Source of the DNA: Lachnospiraceae bacterium
GTDB lineage: Bacteria > Bacillota > Clostridia > Lachnospirales > Lachnospiraceae
Length of the DNA: 64,000 nt
NCBI GenBank assembly: GCA_017518735.1
Contig: JAFWTY010000028.1
Coordinates: 79,542-143,541, forward strand
Reading direction: 5' to 3'
The translations under genes and the position numbers were made by a program. Shown here one piece after another: positions 34,724 to 42,589 of the stretch. The stretch's first letter is position 1; each line of letters starts with the position of its first letter. The notes beneath the pieces are model-generated. The model saw nothing but the letters and a program-made list of their open reading frames with translations, was not told where the DNA came from and searched no databases.

Positions 34724-36625
34724 ATGCCGGTTATTAATTTAGAAAAATTAAACAAAATCAAGAAAGAACATCCTGAGCAGATGGCGGAAATTAATGCGTT
34801 CCTGCAGGATTTGGAAGGATTTGAAAATGATATTAAAGAGGAATATCCGTATATTCACGAGGAATTTTCGGAGTATAAAAATGCCTTTCAGGGGATTGTA
34901 AACTCGAACAGCAATGATTTACTTTCCGGTCTGTACCTTAGATATTTGAACGATTTTAAGGGTTTCATTGAGCGTGAACCGCAAGAAGGAATGCGTTCGA
35001 ATTACGATATTTTCATGAAGTACATGGACACACCCGAGAAAATTCGTCGTTTTAAAAGTGTTTGCGGAATTCTTGAACTCGGTGTGGAGCTTCAACAAGA
35101 AGATATTCAGCTGGAAGACGATGACATTGTCAAAATGGAGGATCCGAAAGCCGACAAAGTAGAGGAACTTGGTAATGCCAAGCCGAAGAGACTTGCAAAT
35201 GTCAAGCCGGAGGACACCTATGTAAAGCAGTCGCTGGAAGTTGCCATCAATTATATTGAGGATATTCGGGATAATCAGTTTAAAAATGCCGCGGAGGACT
35301 ATTCATCCCAGGAAATAGACAAGCATATAGATAATGTTCTCCGTATTATGGCCGCGCGTCAGCTTGCCGATTCCGACAGAGGAAGCAGCGCAAAACTGAA
35401 AAAAGCCGTATTTACCGGGGACGAAGTGGAAATGCGGGTAGATGAAATGAAAAATGACCCGATGTTCAAACAGTTCCTTAATGATGTTAAGTTAGATCGG
35501 AATCTCTATAACAAGTTAATCAAGGCTGCATCTTCCAAATCCGGACATGGCGGTAAACTGGATGATATTTACAAGGAATATGTAAAGAACCTTCCTGCCA
35601 GAGATCTTCACAACACCAGAATAAACGAGCGGTATATGCCTACCGTAAAAGAACGTATAGAGATTCTTCAGAATAAAGCAAAAAACGAGAAAAACTTACC
35701 TGAAGAAGCGGCAGCGGAAATCGTTGTTCTTCGTAATCTGTCCAGGGCGGAAATCGGTAAGGCGAAGACTCTGGATAAAAAGATTCCCTGCTTCGAGAAG
35801 GACACGTTGTGCTATGAAAGCACAAAGTTATCACGTAATGATTATTTCAAGGATTCCTTCGGCAAAAACACCGTCGCGACCGGGTTGTTATTAAAAGGAC
35901 ACGGCGGAGACATGCTGCAGTTCTTAAGAGATCATTTTGACGAAGTAGTAGAAAACCAGAAGCGCATGGAAGCCGAGGCAATCGAGGATATGCAGGACCG
36001 TATATCGAATAATATGCTGGAACCCGGGGCAATAGAAGTACAACAGAAAGAATGGGAAGAAGACAAAGAGTTTACGAAATCCATTTTGGAGGAAAACCTG
36101 ATTGGTTCGAATCTGGAGCGTCTTCAGGCGGAAGCCAAAACGCTTGCCAAAGATCTTAAAGCGGTAATTAAGAATGAGAAGGATTTAAAGGAACTGGATG
36201 CAGAGAATCCGGAAAGAAATAAACCGGGAAAAGTCAGTGCGCAATACACGGAAATGAAAAAGCAGCTGGTCGAACAGGGAAAACTTCTGATCGGCGAGTA
36301 TCTGATTCTGATAGGCAAAGCATGGAATAGTAACCTCGACACTACGGATGTAAGTAAATTTAAGCTGGAGGTTCCCGGAGAGGAACTGGATAAGCTTTAT
36401 TCCCAGAAAGAGAATTACAATAAGGATTACACGAAATTTTTCGAAAAATTCGAAGCAGGGGATATAGCGGAATCGCTGAAAATGGTATCGGAATCGAAAT
36501 TGCCTGAATTCCCGAGACTTTTGACTCAGAAAAAAGCACAGTTGGATTCCAAAGAGAAAAACATGGCACCGAAAAAAGCAGAAGGCCAGAAGAAGATGGA
36601 AGAACCGAAAAATCCCAAACTATAA
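34724..36625 (+). CDS. Large cytoplasmic coiled-coil protein of unknown function
   Basis: A 633-residue, strongly charged protein with no signal peptide or transmembrane helix. Helical coiled-coil stretches run through residues 1-60, 160-240, 320-360 and 440-620. It has a GHGGDMLQFLRDHFDE segment near residue 390 and a Lys/Glu/Met-rich tail (PKKAEGQKKMEEP). No catalytic motif or known domain is visible. The ribosome binding site is a clear AAGGAG. It is a single-gene unit ending in a good terminator, beside the decayed restriction genes. It may be lineage-specific; no role is claimed. Confidence 0.85.
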   Translation: MPVINLEKLNKIKKEHPEQMAEINAFLQDLEGFENDIKEEYPYIHEEFSEYKNAFQGIVNSNSNDLLSGLYLRYLNDFKGFIEREPQEGMRSNYDIFMKYMDTPEKIRRFKSVCGILELGVELQQEDIQLEDDDIVKMEDPKADKVEELGNAKPKRLANVKPEDTYVKQSLEVAINYIEDIRDNQFKNAAEDYSSQEIDKHIDNVLRIMAARQLADSDRGSSAKLKKAVFTGDEVEMRVDEMKNDPMFKQFLNDVKLDRNLYNKLIKAASSKSGHGGKLDDIYKEYVKNLPARDLHNTRINERYMPTVKERIEILQNKAKNEKNLPEEAAAEIVVLRNLSRAEIGKAKTLDKKIPCFEKDTLCYESTKLSRNDYFKDSFGKNTVATGLLLKGHGGDMLQFLRDHFDEVVENQKRMEAEAIEDMQDRISNNMLEPGAIEVQQKEWEEDKEFTKSILEENLIGSNLERLQAEAKTLAKDLKAVIKNEKDLKELDAENPERNKPGKVSAQYTEMKKQLVEQGKLLIGEYLILIGKAWNSNLDTTDVSKFKLEVPGEELDKLYSQKENYNKDYTKFFEKFEAGDIAESLKMVSESKLPEFPRLLTQKKAQLDSKEKNMAPKKAEGQKKMEEPKNPKL

Positions 36626-36630
36626 CTTAT

Positions 36631-36659
36631 ACGGGCTATTTCATAACGAAATAGCCCGT
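36631..36659 (+). terminator. Intrinsic terminator of the 633-aa protein gene
   Basis: A perfect 12-bp inverted repeat (ACGGGCTATTTC, 5-nt loop) followed by TTTTC TTTT, 6 nt after the stop. Confidence 0.88.
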
Positions 36660-36776
36660 TTTCTTTTGCGCAGTTTTATTCATGGATTTCAATTAATGCA
36701 TGCTTTGGACCAAAAAACAAGTTAAAAAGCATCGAAACAAGCGATGCGCACTCATAGGCCCTTCGTTCCTATCGGA

Positions 36777-36882
36777 AGCAGGTGATGGGGCGAGCACGGT
36801 CCGGGGGACCGTTGTATGCGAGCCGACCGAGCCGGAGGCGAGACCGAACCCACTGGGTTCAAGGTCTTGCCTCGCTCGCAAA
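36777..36882. repeat. GC-rich hairpin element sharing 13 bp with the tRNA-Gly 3' end
   Basis: A compact GC-rich island in an A+T-rich surround. It starts with AGCAGGTGATGGG (36777-36789), repeated exactly at the 3' end of tRNA-Gly (36919-36931). Inside are a hairpin CGGTCC/GGACCG (36796-36812) and a long hairpin pairing AGACCGAACCC with GGGTTC..GGTCT (36837-36871). No gene is present. It could be a decayed element that used the tRNA-Gly end as attachment site, or a dispersed repeat. Confidence 0.55.
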
Positions 36883-36911
36883 AAAGACCTCCGATTAATT
36901 CGGAGGTCTTT
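36883..36911 (-). terminator. Terminator of the tRNA-Pro/tRNA-Gly unit
   Basis: A perfect 12-bp inverted repeat (AAAGACCTCCGA, loop TTAAT) followed on the minus strand by a run of T, starting 8 nt after the tRNA-Gly 3' end. Confidence 0.88.
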
Positions 36912-36918
36912 CTTTGCG

Positions 36919-36989
36919 AGCAGGTGATGGGAATCGAACCCACGTATTCAGCTTGGAAGGCTGATGTTCTACCATTGAACCACACCTGC
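36919..36989 (-). tRNA. tRNA-Gly (anticodon TCC)
   Basis: The minus strand folds into a 71-nt cloverleaf: acceptor GCAGGTG/CACCTGC, anticodon arm TCAGC-CTTCCAA-GCTGA with anticodon TCC, and T arm GTGGG-TTCGATT-CCCAT. No CCA is encoded. It lies 18 nt downstream of tRNA-Pro in the same unit. Confidence 0.95.
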
Positions 36990-37007
36990 ATGTATATGAA
37001 ATTTTCG

Positions 37008-37082
37008 TCGGGGTGACAGGATTCGAACCTGCGACCCCCTGGTCCCAAACCAGGTGCTCTAGCCAAGCTGAGCCACACCCCG
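37008..37082 (-). tRNA. tRNA-Pro (anticodon TGG)
   Basis: A 75-nt cloverleaf on the minus strand: acceptor CGGGGTG/CACCCCG, anticodon arm CCTGG-TTTGGGA-CCAGG with anticodon TGG, and T arm GCAGG-TTCGAAT-CCTGT. No CCA encoded. Confidence 0.95.
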
Positions 37083-37167
37083 CAGGGGCTTTAGCGCAGT
37101 CACTTTTGCATGACGCAAGTATGATTATATGCATTGACGCAGTTTTTGTCAATCATTTTTTCTTCAA

Positions 37168-38541
37168 TTAAAGGACAATTTCAAATTGAATGGATTTTCC
37201 GTCTTTGCTGATCGCCGTAATCTTTCCTTTGTGCGCTTCCACTATGCTTTTTACAATGGACAGACCGATTCCGGAACCGCCCTTTTTCGAGTTTCTGGAA
37301 GAGTCCGGACGATAGAATCTCTCAAAAAGCACTTCCTGGTTTCCGGCACTCACCTGATCCGTGGTATTAAAGACGATAATCTGAGCTTTCTTTCCTTTTT
37401 GTTTTAAGGAAATCATGATTTCCGGTGTATTTCCGCCTTCCGCGGATGCATATTTCACACTGTTATCAAGCAGCAGTCCGACCATCTGACGAATCTTCTT
37501 CTCGTCGCCCTCATAAGAAATGCCCTCTTTGATATCTATGGTCAGATTCTGATTATGACTGATTGCAAACGGCTTATACAGATCCGCCGTTTCTCTTACC
37601 GCATCGCTTAAGGAAAATACCGTCTTCTCAAGTGCTCTTTCCTCATCCATTCTCGCAAGACTGACCATATCCTCCACAAGGCCGGTCATACGTCCCACCT
37701 GATTCTTGATGCTCTTACTCCAGGTATTCTCTTCGCTTTCCATTTCGAGCACTTCCACGTTGGCGGAAATGATGGTAAGCGGTGTCTTCAACTCATGGCT
37801 GGCATCGGTAATGAATCTTTTTTGCTTGATATAACTTTCTTCCACGGGTTTGAAGATTTTCTTCGAAAAGAATGCAACCAGGACAAAGACGCAGAATAGT
37901 CCGACACAGGAAAGAAGAATGCTGAAAAGAAGGACATTCTTTGCCGCAAACAGATCACTGGAAATATCAATAAAAACAACCATGGATCCATACGGGGTCT
38001 GCTTCATTCCCCAGCGGTATCCGTCGATGGTTCCCTTGGATATGTTCTTTTTGTTATATTTTTCAAATGCACGAAGCGCATAATTTTCGACATCCTCTTC
38101 CGGAATCGCAGATACGTTTCCGGTGTTCTCATTAATTATGGTTCCGTTTGCGTTGAAACCGACCGTGAAAAACCTGGTCTCATACGCAGTCTCACGCAAA
38201 AATTTCTGCCCGTCACTCTCCACCCGGAAATCTTTATCCTGTTTCATAAAGGGCGGAAATTCGTTCTCTCCCGGCTTTCCAAAGTCAGGCAGAATCTCTT
38301 CCCCGTCCGGTTTTTCGGGCGGATTCTCACGGTTTTTCTCTTTGTTCTCATCGAAATTCCCACGCAAAAAAATCCCCGGAAACGCTCCTTCATTTTCCAG
38401 AAGAAGAGACAAAATCGAGTCATTGTTTCGGTACAGTCTGACATAGTTGGCAATATTCAGTGCGCCGATGATAATCAGAAGGACCGCAAATGTGGACAGC
38501 ATTGTCACCACAATGAATTTTCTGCGCAGTTTCTTGATCAT
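37168..38541 (-). CDS. Sensor histidine kinase
   Basis: A 457-residue membrane kinase. Helices lie at about 10-32 and 202-226, enclosing an extracytoplasmic sensor with a Pro/Glu/Lys-rich stretch (about 62-103). The phosphoacceptor His249 is in DASHELKTPLTII, then DNSVKYA (N box) and KGGSGIGLSIVKSIVEAH (G box). It is a typical EnvZ/OmpR-class partner of the response regulator, whose stop overlaps its start by 4 nt (ATGA). Signal unknown. The next genes downstream are tRNAs. Confidence 0.93.
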   Translation of the reverse strand: MIKKLRRKFIVVTMLSTFAVLLIIIGALNIANYVRLYRNNDSILSLLLENEGAFPGIFLRGNFDENKEKNRENPPEKPDGEEILPDFGKPGENEFPPFMKQDKDFRVESDGQKFLRETAYETRFFTVGFNANGTIINENTGNVSAIPEEDVENYALRAFEKYNKKNISKGTIDGYRWGMKQTPYGSMVVFIDISSDLFAAKNVLLFSILLSCVGLFCVFVLVAFFSKKIFKPVEESYIKQKRFITDASHELKTPLTIISANVEVLEMESEENTWSKSIKNQVGRMTGLVEDMVSLARMDEERALEKTVFSLSDAVRETADLYKPFAISHNQNLTIDIKEGISYEGDEKKIRQMVGLLLDNSVKYASAEGGNTPEIMISLKQKGKKAQIIVFNTTDQVSAGNQEVLFERFYRPDSSRNSKKGGSGIGLSIVKSIVEAHKGKITAISKDGKSIQFEIVL

Positions 38542-39227
38542 GCTTTTTTCTCCAGTGAATAACCCTGATTCCGGACTGCTTTGATTTCCATATCCGCTCC
38601 GAGTGCTGCCAGTTTCTTACGAAGGTTGGAAACATAGACCCACACCACGTTGATTTCCGTATCGGAATCATAGCCCCAGATTTTCTCCATGAAGCGATCC
38701 GTGGATATTACTTGTCCACTGTTTGCCATCAGCATTTCCATCATCTGGAAGTCTTTGTTGGCGAGGCGGACTTTGTTTTCCGCTCCGTCGGAGGCGGTAA
38801 TACTCATTTCAAAAGTGCTTCGATTCAGTATGATATTTCCAACCGTCAGCACGTTATCCGTCAAGGTACTCTGACGTCTTGTGATGGCACGGATTCGTGC
38901 CAGGAGTTCTTTCATCACAAAAGGTTTTGCCAGATAGTCGTCCGCTCCGGCATCAAGTCCTTCCACGCGATCGTCAATCTGTGACTTTGCGGTCAGCATG
39001 AGAACCGGGACCTGGTTTTTCTCTTTTCGAATGGTACGAAGTACATCCAGTCCGCTCATCTTCGGCATCATAATATCCAGAATGACTCCGTCATACTCCG
39101 CTCCGCGAAGATAATCCAAAGCTTCTTCTCCGTCGTACACACAGTCCACGGAATAATTGTTATGTTTTAAAACCGCTGCAAGAGCTTCGTTTAATTCGAC
39201 TTCATCTTCGGCAAGTAATAATCGCAT
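38538..39227 (-). CDS. OmpR-family response regulator
   Basis: A 229-residue regulator. The receiver domain has the acidic pair EDE (7-9), phosphoacceptor Asp51 in ILDIMMPKMSG and Lys at LTAKS. The C-terminal winged helix (about 128-226) has RLANKDFQMMEMLMANSGQV and the VWVYVSNLRKKL recognition region. It works with the kinase encoded downstream in the same operon. Targets are not evident in the window. Confidence 0.94.
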   Translation of the reverse strand: MRLLLAEDEVELNEALAAVLKHNNYSVDCVYDGEEALDYLRGAEYDGVILDIMMPKMSGLDVLRTIRKEKNQVPVLMLTAKSQIDDRVEGLDAGADDYLAKPFVMKELLARIRAITRRQSTLTDNVLTVGNIILNRSTFEMSITASDGAENKVRLANKDFQMMEMLMANSGQVISTDRFMEKIWGYDSDTEINVVWVYVSNLRKKLAALGADMEIKAVRNQGYSLEKKA

Positions 39228-39309
39228 GGCACTCTCCTTTTCGTATTTCTTGTAAGTACCTTATCACAGAAACCTTAAACGAACTTTAATATTCACTGAT
39301 TAGTAAATT

Positions 39310-39332
39310 GGGCCTGCCGCAAGGACAGGCCC
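39310..39332 (-). repeat. Inverted repeat between the YegP-like gene and the response regulator
   Basis: A GGGCCTG/CAGGCCC hairpin with a 9-nt loop, about 30 nt after the YegP-like stop. It could be a weak terminator, because the T-run on the minus strand is poor. Confidence 0.5.
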
Positions 39333-39362
39333 ACTGTTTTACAACTGTAATACAATTCTGAT

Positions 39363-39731
39363 TTATTTCTCTACAATCTTGGCATCTTTTGCATTCTTCT
39401 GAACGGAAGCGATTCCCTTTAAGCATCCGTCAAGCTTGGAATAGCCTTCGCCGGTAGCGATGATCTGTCCGTTCTTTGCTTTTAAGCGGAAACGGAACTC
39501 GCCCTTCTTATCCTTGTAAACTTCGAACTTCGGATTGGTAACCGGTGCAAAATCCTTCTCGGTCTGGTTCTCAATCTTTGCAACAGCCGCATTAGCGGAA
39601 ACGCTTGCGATGCCCTTCTTTGCGGTAGCTTCGGTCTTGTAAACCTGGCTGGAAGCGATCACTTCGCCGTTGCCTGCAACAAGATTAAACTTGTAACCCG
39701 TCTTTGCCTGCGATAAAACAAATTTTCCCAT
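39363..39731 (-). CDS. YegP/DUF1508 family protein (two repeats)
   Basis: A 122-residue protein made of two DUF1508 units: YKFNLVAGNGEVIASSQVY...KKGIASVSANA and FRFRLKAKNGQIIATGEGY...LKGIASVQKNA. Each has the GxxIAxSxxY and GIxSVxxNA motifs. YegP-like proteins are small, abundant and of unclear function. The ATG at 39731 has AGGAGGTTACGTT before it; a longer frame to 39797 lacks a site. Confidence 0.9.
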   Translation of the reverse strand: MGKFVLSQAKTGYKFNLVAGNGEVIASSQVYKTEATAKKGIASVSANAAVAKIENQTEKDFAPVTNPKFEVYKDKKGEFRFRLKAKNGQIIATGEGYSKLDGCLKGIASVQKNAKDAKIVEK

Positions 39732-39846
39732 AACGTAACCTCCTGTTCCCCTTAGGGGAGTTTCGATTTCCGAAACCATTCGGAAATACAACAACAATTC
39801 CTTTTTTATAATAACAAATTATGGGAAAAATGAACAGTAATTTTCT

Positions 39847-40836
39847 TTAATTTTCACCATCTGTTCGCAGTTTTTGGGGTAGGAACGGAGCGGGATTTGA
39901 CTCCGCATTTTCAAGATATGCGGATATGACTTCCTCCTTCTCCGTCGCCCGTATTAATCTTGCCATTACAACCATGCGGTTTGTCCCGGAATGCGCAAGT
40001 TCCAGACTGCAGGAAGAAAGCGTTATAAAGCTGTCATGGATGTCGTACGGAATCCCTGTTTTAAGCCAGTTTCTCTTTTCGACCTCACTCATATAACTCT
40101 CGAAATCCTTCTCCTCTTTCCAGGACGTCTGCTCCCAGTAGACAAAAGCATCCTCATCCGCGGTATCCACCAGATAGTAGGCTATTACCAGATAGTCCGA
40201 TGCTCCCTGATCGGTTACGATCCGGATAGTCGGATGATCTTTGTAATACGAAAGACTCTCATAGCCGGCCAGCGGTTCAAAAACATCTTTCCTCGCGGTA
40301 TGGATATTATGCCCGTAAATCACAGCATTACAACCGCCCTTTAAGAGTTCAGAGGTAAGCGACATAAAAGGGGTTCCGTTCGCATTTTTATTCTTCAAAA
40401 CATCATGGTTTAAATAGAAACCTTCGTTGGATTCCGACTGCATCAGAGGATGATTGAGTACGGTTCCGTCGATACGAATTAACGCTTTTGTATCCGGATT
40501 TAATTCCCGATATTGCGAAAGTACGGCAGCATCGATTTTCTCCGGATCACCGCTTTCCATTGCTTTTATAACTTCTTCGTTCGGTTCGATTGAAACCGGA
40601 TCGTCGCTAGGTTCTTCATAATACTCTTCTGCCACTTCTTCGCTCGTTTCATTCGTAAAGGCTTCCGACGTTCCGTCGTATAATAATTCTTCCGAACTTT
40701 CGTTATGCACCTCTTCCTTCACGGAAGTCAGATGCTTTTTCACGACAAACCCCGCTCCCAGTGCCAGGCACGCAATGATAATGATAAAGATCAGGCGATG
40801 AAGGTCTTTCTGTCTGTTAAAAAATGATTTTCTCAT
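39847..40836 (-). CDS. srtB: Class B sortase
   Basis: A 329-residue transpeptidase. It has an N-terminal signal-anchor (residues 13-30) and a Glu-rich linker (40-95) before the catalytic domain. The histidine is in NAVIYGHNIH and the cysteine in TLSSCSLE (a TLSTC variant), with the arginine in NRMVV. The domain layout is class B. It follows the surface-protein gene by 13 nt, so the two should form a cell-wall anchoring pair. The partner does not show a canonical C-terminal sorting signal, which leaves the recognition motif unclear. Confidence 0.9.
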   Translation of the reverse strand: MRKSFFNRQKDLHRLIFIIIIACLALGAGFVVKKHLTSVKEEVHNESSEELLYDGTSEAFTNETSEEVAEEYYEEPSDDPVSIEPNEEVIKAMESGDPEKIDAAVLSQYRELNPDTKALIRIDGTVLNHPLMQSESNEGFYLNHDVLKNKNANGTPFMSLTSELLKGGCNAVIYGHNIHTARKDVFEPLAGYESLSYYKDHPTIRIVTDQGASDYLVIAYYLVDTADEDAFVYWEQTSWKEEKDFESYMSEVEKRNWLKTGIPYDIHDSFITLSSCSLELAHSGTNRMVVMARLIRATEKEEVISAYLENAESNPAPFLPQKLRTDGEN

Positions 40837-40849
40837 ACGCTTTCCTCAT

Positions 40850-42361
40850 TTACCTTCCGGTCTTTACATACTTTGAAAGATCTATCAAAACAGACATCGT
40901 TCCCTTGTCGTTATCCTCCGTGACGTAATTGGTTTTCTTTACTCCCAGAACTTTTCCTTCCGGTTCCGTCGGTTCAGGCGTCGGAGGAGTCGGCGGTGTT
41001 GGAGGAACAGGCGGGATTTCTTTGTTTTCAATGATGCACTCCACACCGCTTACATCCTGTCCGTAACTTAAATCAATCTCGTATCTGGTATCATCTTTTT
41101 GATAGCCTTCCACCGCAATTGTCTCACAAATGTAGTACAATCCATGCGGCAGATCGATGCCGAAATCAATCACGCCCTCTTCCGCCTGCGCCGTTGCAAT
41201 TGCGGTGTCTTTTTCCACAATCACTTCGCCGAGATAGTTTACTATATCCTCTCCTGCATACAGTGTAAACTCGCCTCCGGAGAGCGGTTCTTTCGTATCC
41301 GTATCAATTTTTGTAACCGTCAGATGTGTCTTTTCCCGTTTGTTTACAAGGCTCTCTTCATGCATTACAACCGGCGTATCGTTATCGACATAGGCAATTG
41401 AAAAATCATGTCTGGTATCATCCATAATCATTCCGTAAGGTGCTTTGGTTTCCACAAAGTAATACTCTCCTTCCGACAGATCTTCCACGGATGCATTTCC
41501 GTTTTTATCGGTTGTAAGATGCGTTACAAGTTCATCGTCTTTTGTAAACACATCAAACTCCGCGCCCTGAAGGGAACGCTTTTGAAACACGAATTGTCCT
41601 TCTTCAAATGCAGATAAACTCTCGCCTTTCTTGAGGATGGAAAGAACGCCCTTTACCTCAATCGGTTCGGGTTCAGGCTCCGGTTCCGGGACTTCCGGTT
41701 CGGGTGTAACCGGATTGTAATACTCGATTCCGCCTACAACGGCAATCTTCTGCGTACCGGTCTCATAGGTTGTAAGATAACCCGTGCGGACATTTTTGCC
41801 GGTGTAATCCGGGTTTCCGGCAAGCACTCTGCCAAGGAAACGGATCCATTCGTTGATTCCGCTTGCTTCAGCTATTTCGTTGGAAAGGCCCTTGTAGTAC
41901 TGTCCCGGTGTCGAGGACATATTGGCACCTACAAACGCATAATTTGCCACGATGTGCGTATACAGATACTGTTGCTCATCACTTAAATCAATGTCAAAAC
42001 GTTCCTTGAAGAACTTCTTCATCTGCCACGCTCCGTCGCCGCCGTAACCATAGTGAAGGCAGAGAACCAGCATCGGTGCGGTTGCATAATCAAGCTGTGT
42101 TCCGCCGCCGTAACTACCGCTCGGAACCGCCTGTTTCTCCGATTCAATGCAGTATGCCGCCCTTCCGTCGACCGTATAATAATGCGTCGAATAGGTTGCT
42201 CCCGGCAGGTACCGGTTATAGGGAATATTATCCCCTCGGTTTACTTCCGCCGCCAAACTTTTTAACGCGCAAAACGGCGACAGCAGGAAGGTAAAAACAA
42301 TGGAAAACAAGGACAGTGCCATCGCAAGACACCGTCCAAAACGGGTTCTTTTACTTTTCAT
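40850..42361 (-). CDS. Thioester-domain surface protein with B-type (Cna/VaFE-like) repeats
   Basis: A 503-residue secreted protein with a long signal peptide (cut about residue 38). The N-terminal region is a thioester-type domain with YCIES (Cys71) and a later TGTQKIAVV, fitting the Cys-Gln thioester adhesins. Two SpaA/Cna-B-like beta domains follow (VKGVLSILKKGESL..., HLTVTKIDTDTKEPLSGGEF), then a Pro-rich stretch and a short C-terminal segment ending in DLSKYVKTGR. There is no LPXTG plus hydrophobic tail; YVKTG is only vaguely like an [NS]PKTG signal. Its operon contains the class B sortase. It starts after a structured leader. Confidence 0.85.
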   Translation of the reverse strand: MKSKRTRFGRCLAMALSLFSIVFTFLLSPFCALKSLAAEVNRGDNIPYNRYLPGATYSTHYYTVDGRAAYCIESEKQAVPSGSYGGGTQLDYATAPMLVLCLHYGYGGDGAWQMKKFFKERFDIDLSDEQQYLYTHIVANYAFVGANMSSTPGQYYKGLSNEIAEASGINEWIRFLGRVLAGNPDYTGKNVRTGYLTTYETGTQKIAVVGGIEYYNPVTPEPEVPEPEPEPEPIEVKGVLSILKKGESLSAFEEGQFVFQKRSLQGAEFDVFTKDDELVTHLTTDKNGNASVEDLSEGEYYFVETKAPYGMIMDDTRHDFSIAYVDNDTPVVMHEESLVNKREKTHLTVTKIDTDTKEPLSGGEFTLYAGEDIVNYLGEVIVEKDTAIATAQAEEGVIDFGIDLPHGLYYICETIAVEGYQKDDTRYEIDLSYGQDVSGVECIIENKEIPPVPPTPPTPPTPEPTEPEGKVLGVKKTNYVTEDNDKGTMSVLIDLSKYVKTGR

Positions 42362-42508
42362 ACATTAACTTCTCCTTTGTCAAAAAACATAAATAACCAA
42401 CTGTGAAACGATGCCTGAAACAGGCTGAACTTATGGAAAATTCTTTTCCGGAAAAATACGGGCGAGTCGCCCATGGATGGGAAAATGATTCCCGAAATCT
42501 ATAGATGT
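42362..42508 (-). promoter_or_regulatory. Structured 5' leader of the thioester surface protein
   Basis: The roughly 147-nt leader can form three small hairpins in order: GGGC/GCCC (loop GACTC), GGAAAA/TTTTCC (loop GAA) and GCCTG/CAGGC (loop TTT). No terminator hairpin and no match to a riboswitch I know is visible. It may affect translation or RNA stability. Confidence 0.45.
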
Positions 42509-42514
42509 GTTTGT

Positions 42515-42543
42515 ATTATACGAGCGGCAAAATAAAAAGTCAA
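42515..42543 (-). promoter_or_regulatory. Sigma-A promoter of the surface protein-sortase operon
   Basis: On the minus strand: -35 TTGACT (42538-42543), a 17-bp spacer and consensus -10 TATAAT (42515-42520). The -35 box lies inside the terminator of the upstream gene. Confidence 0.8.
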
Positions 42544-42565
42544 CCGATTTTTCGATTGACTTTTT
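42534..42565 (-). terminator. Terminator of the HerA-like ATPase gene
   Basis: An inverted repeat AAAAAGTCAA/TTGACTTTTT with an imperfect CGA/TCG extension, about 25 nt after the ATPase stop. It shares bases with the promoter of the next operon. Confidence 0.75.
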
Positions 42566-42589
42566 ACGCGTATGTTTATGTCGCTTTTC

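Noticed and set aside
36752..37152. Open frames on both strands over the tRNA-Gly/tRNA-Pro genes
   Set aside because: They are read-through of tRNA and hairpin DNA; the tRNA cloverleaves explain the region.
42362..42508. c-di-GMP riboswitch in the surface protein leader
   Set aside because: The leader lacks the conserved GEMM core and has no terminator or anti-terminator pairing.
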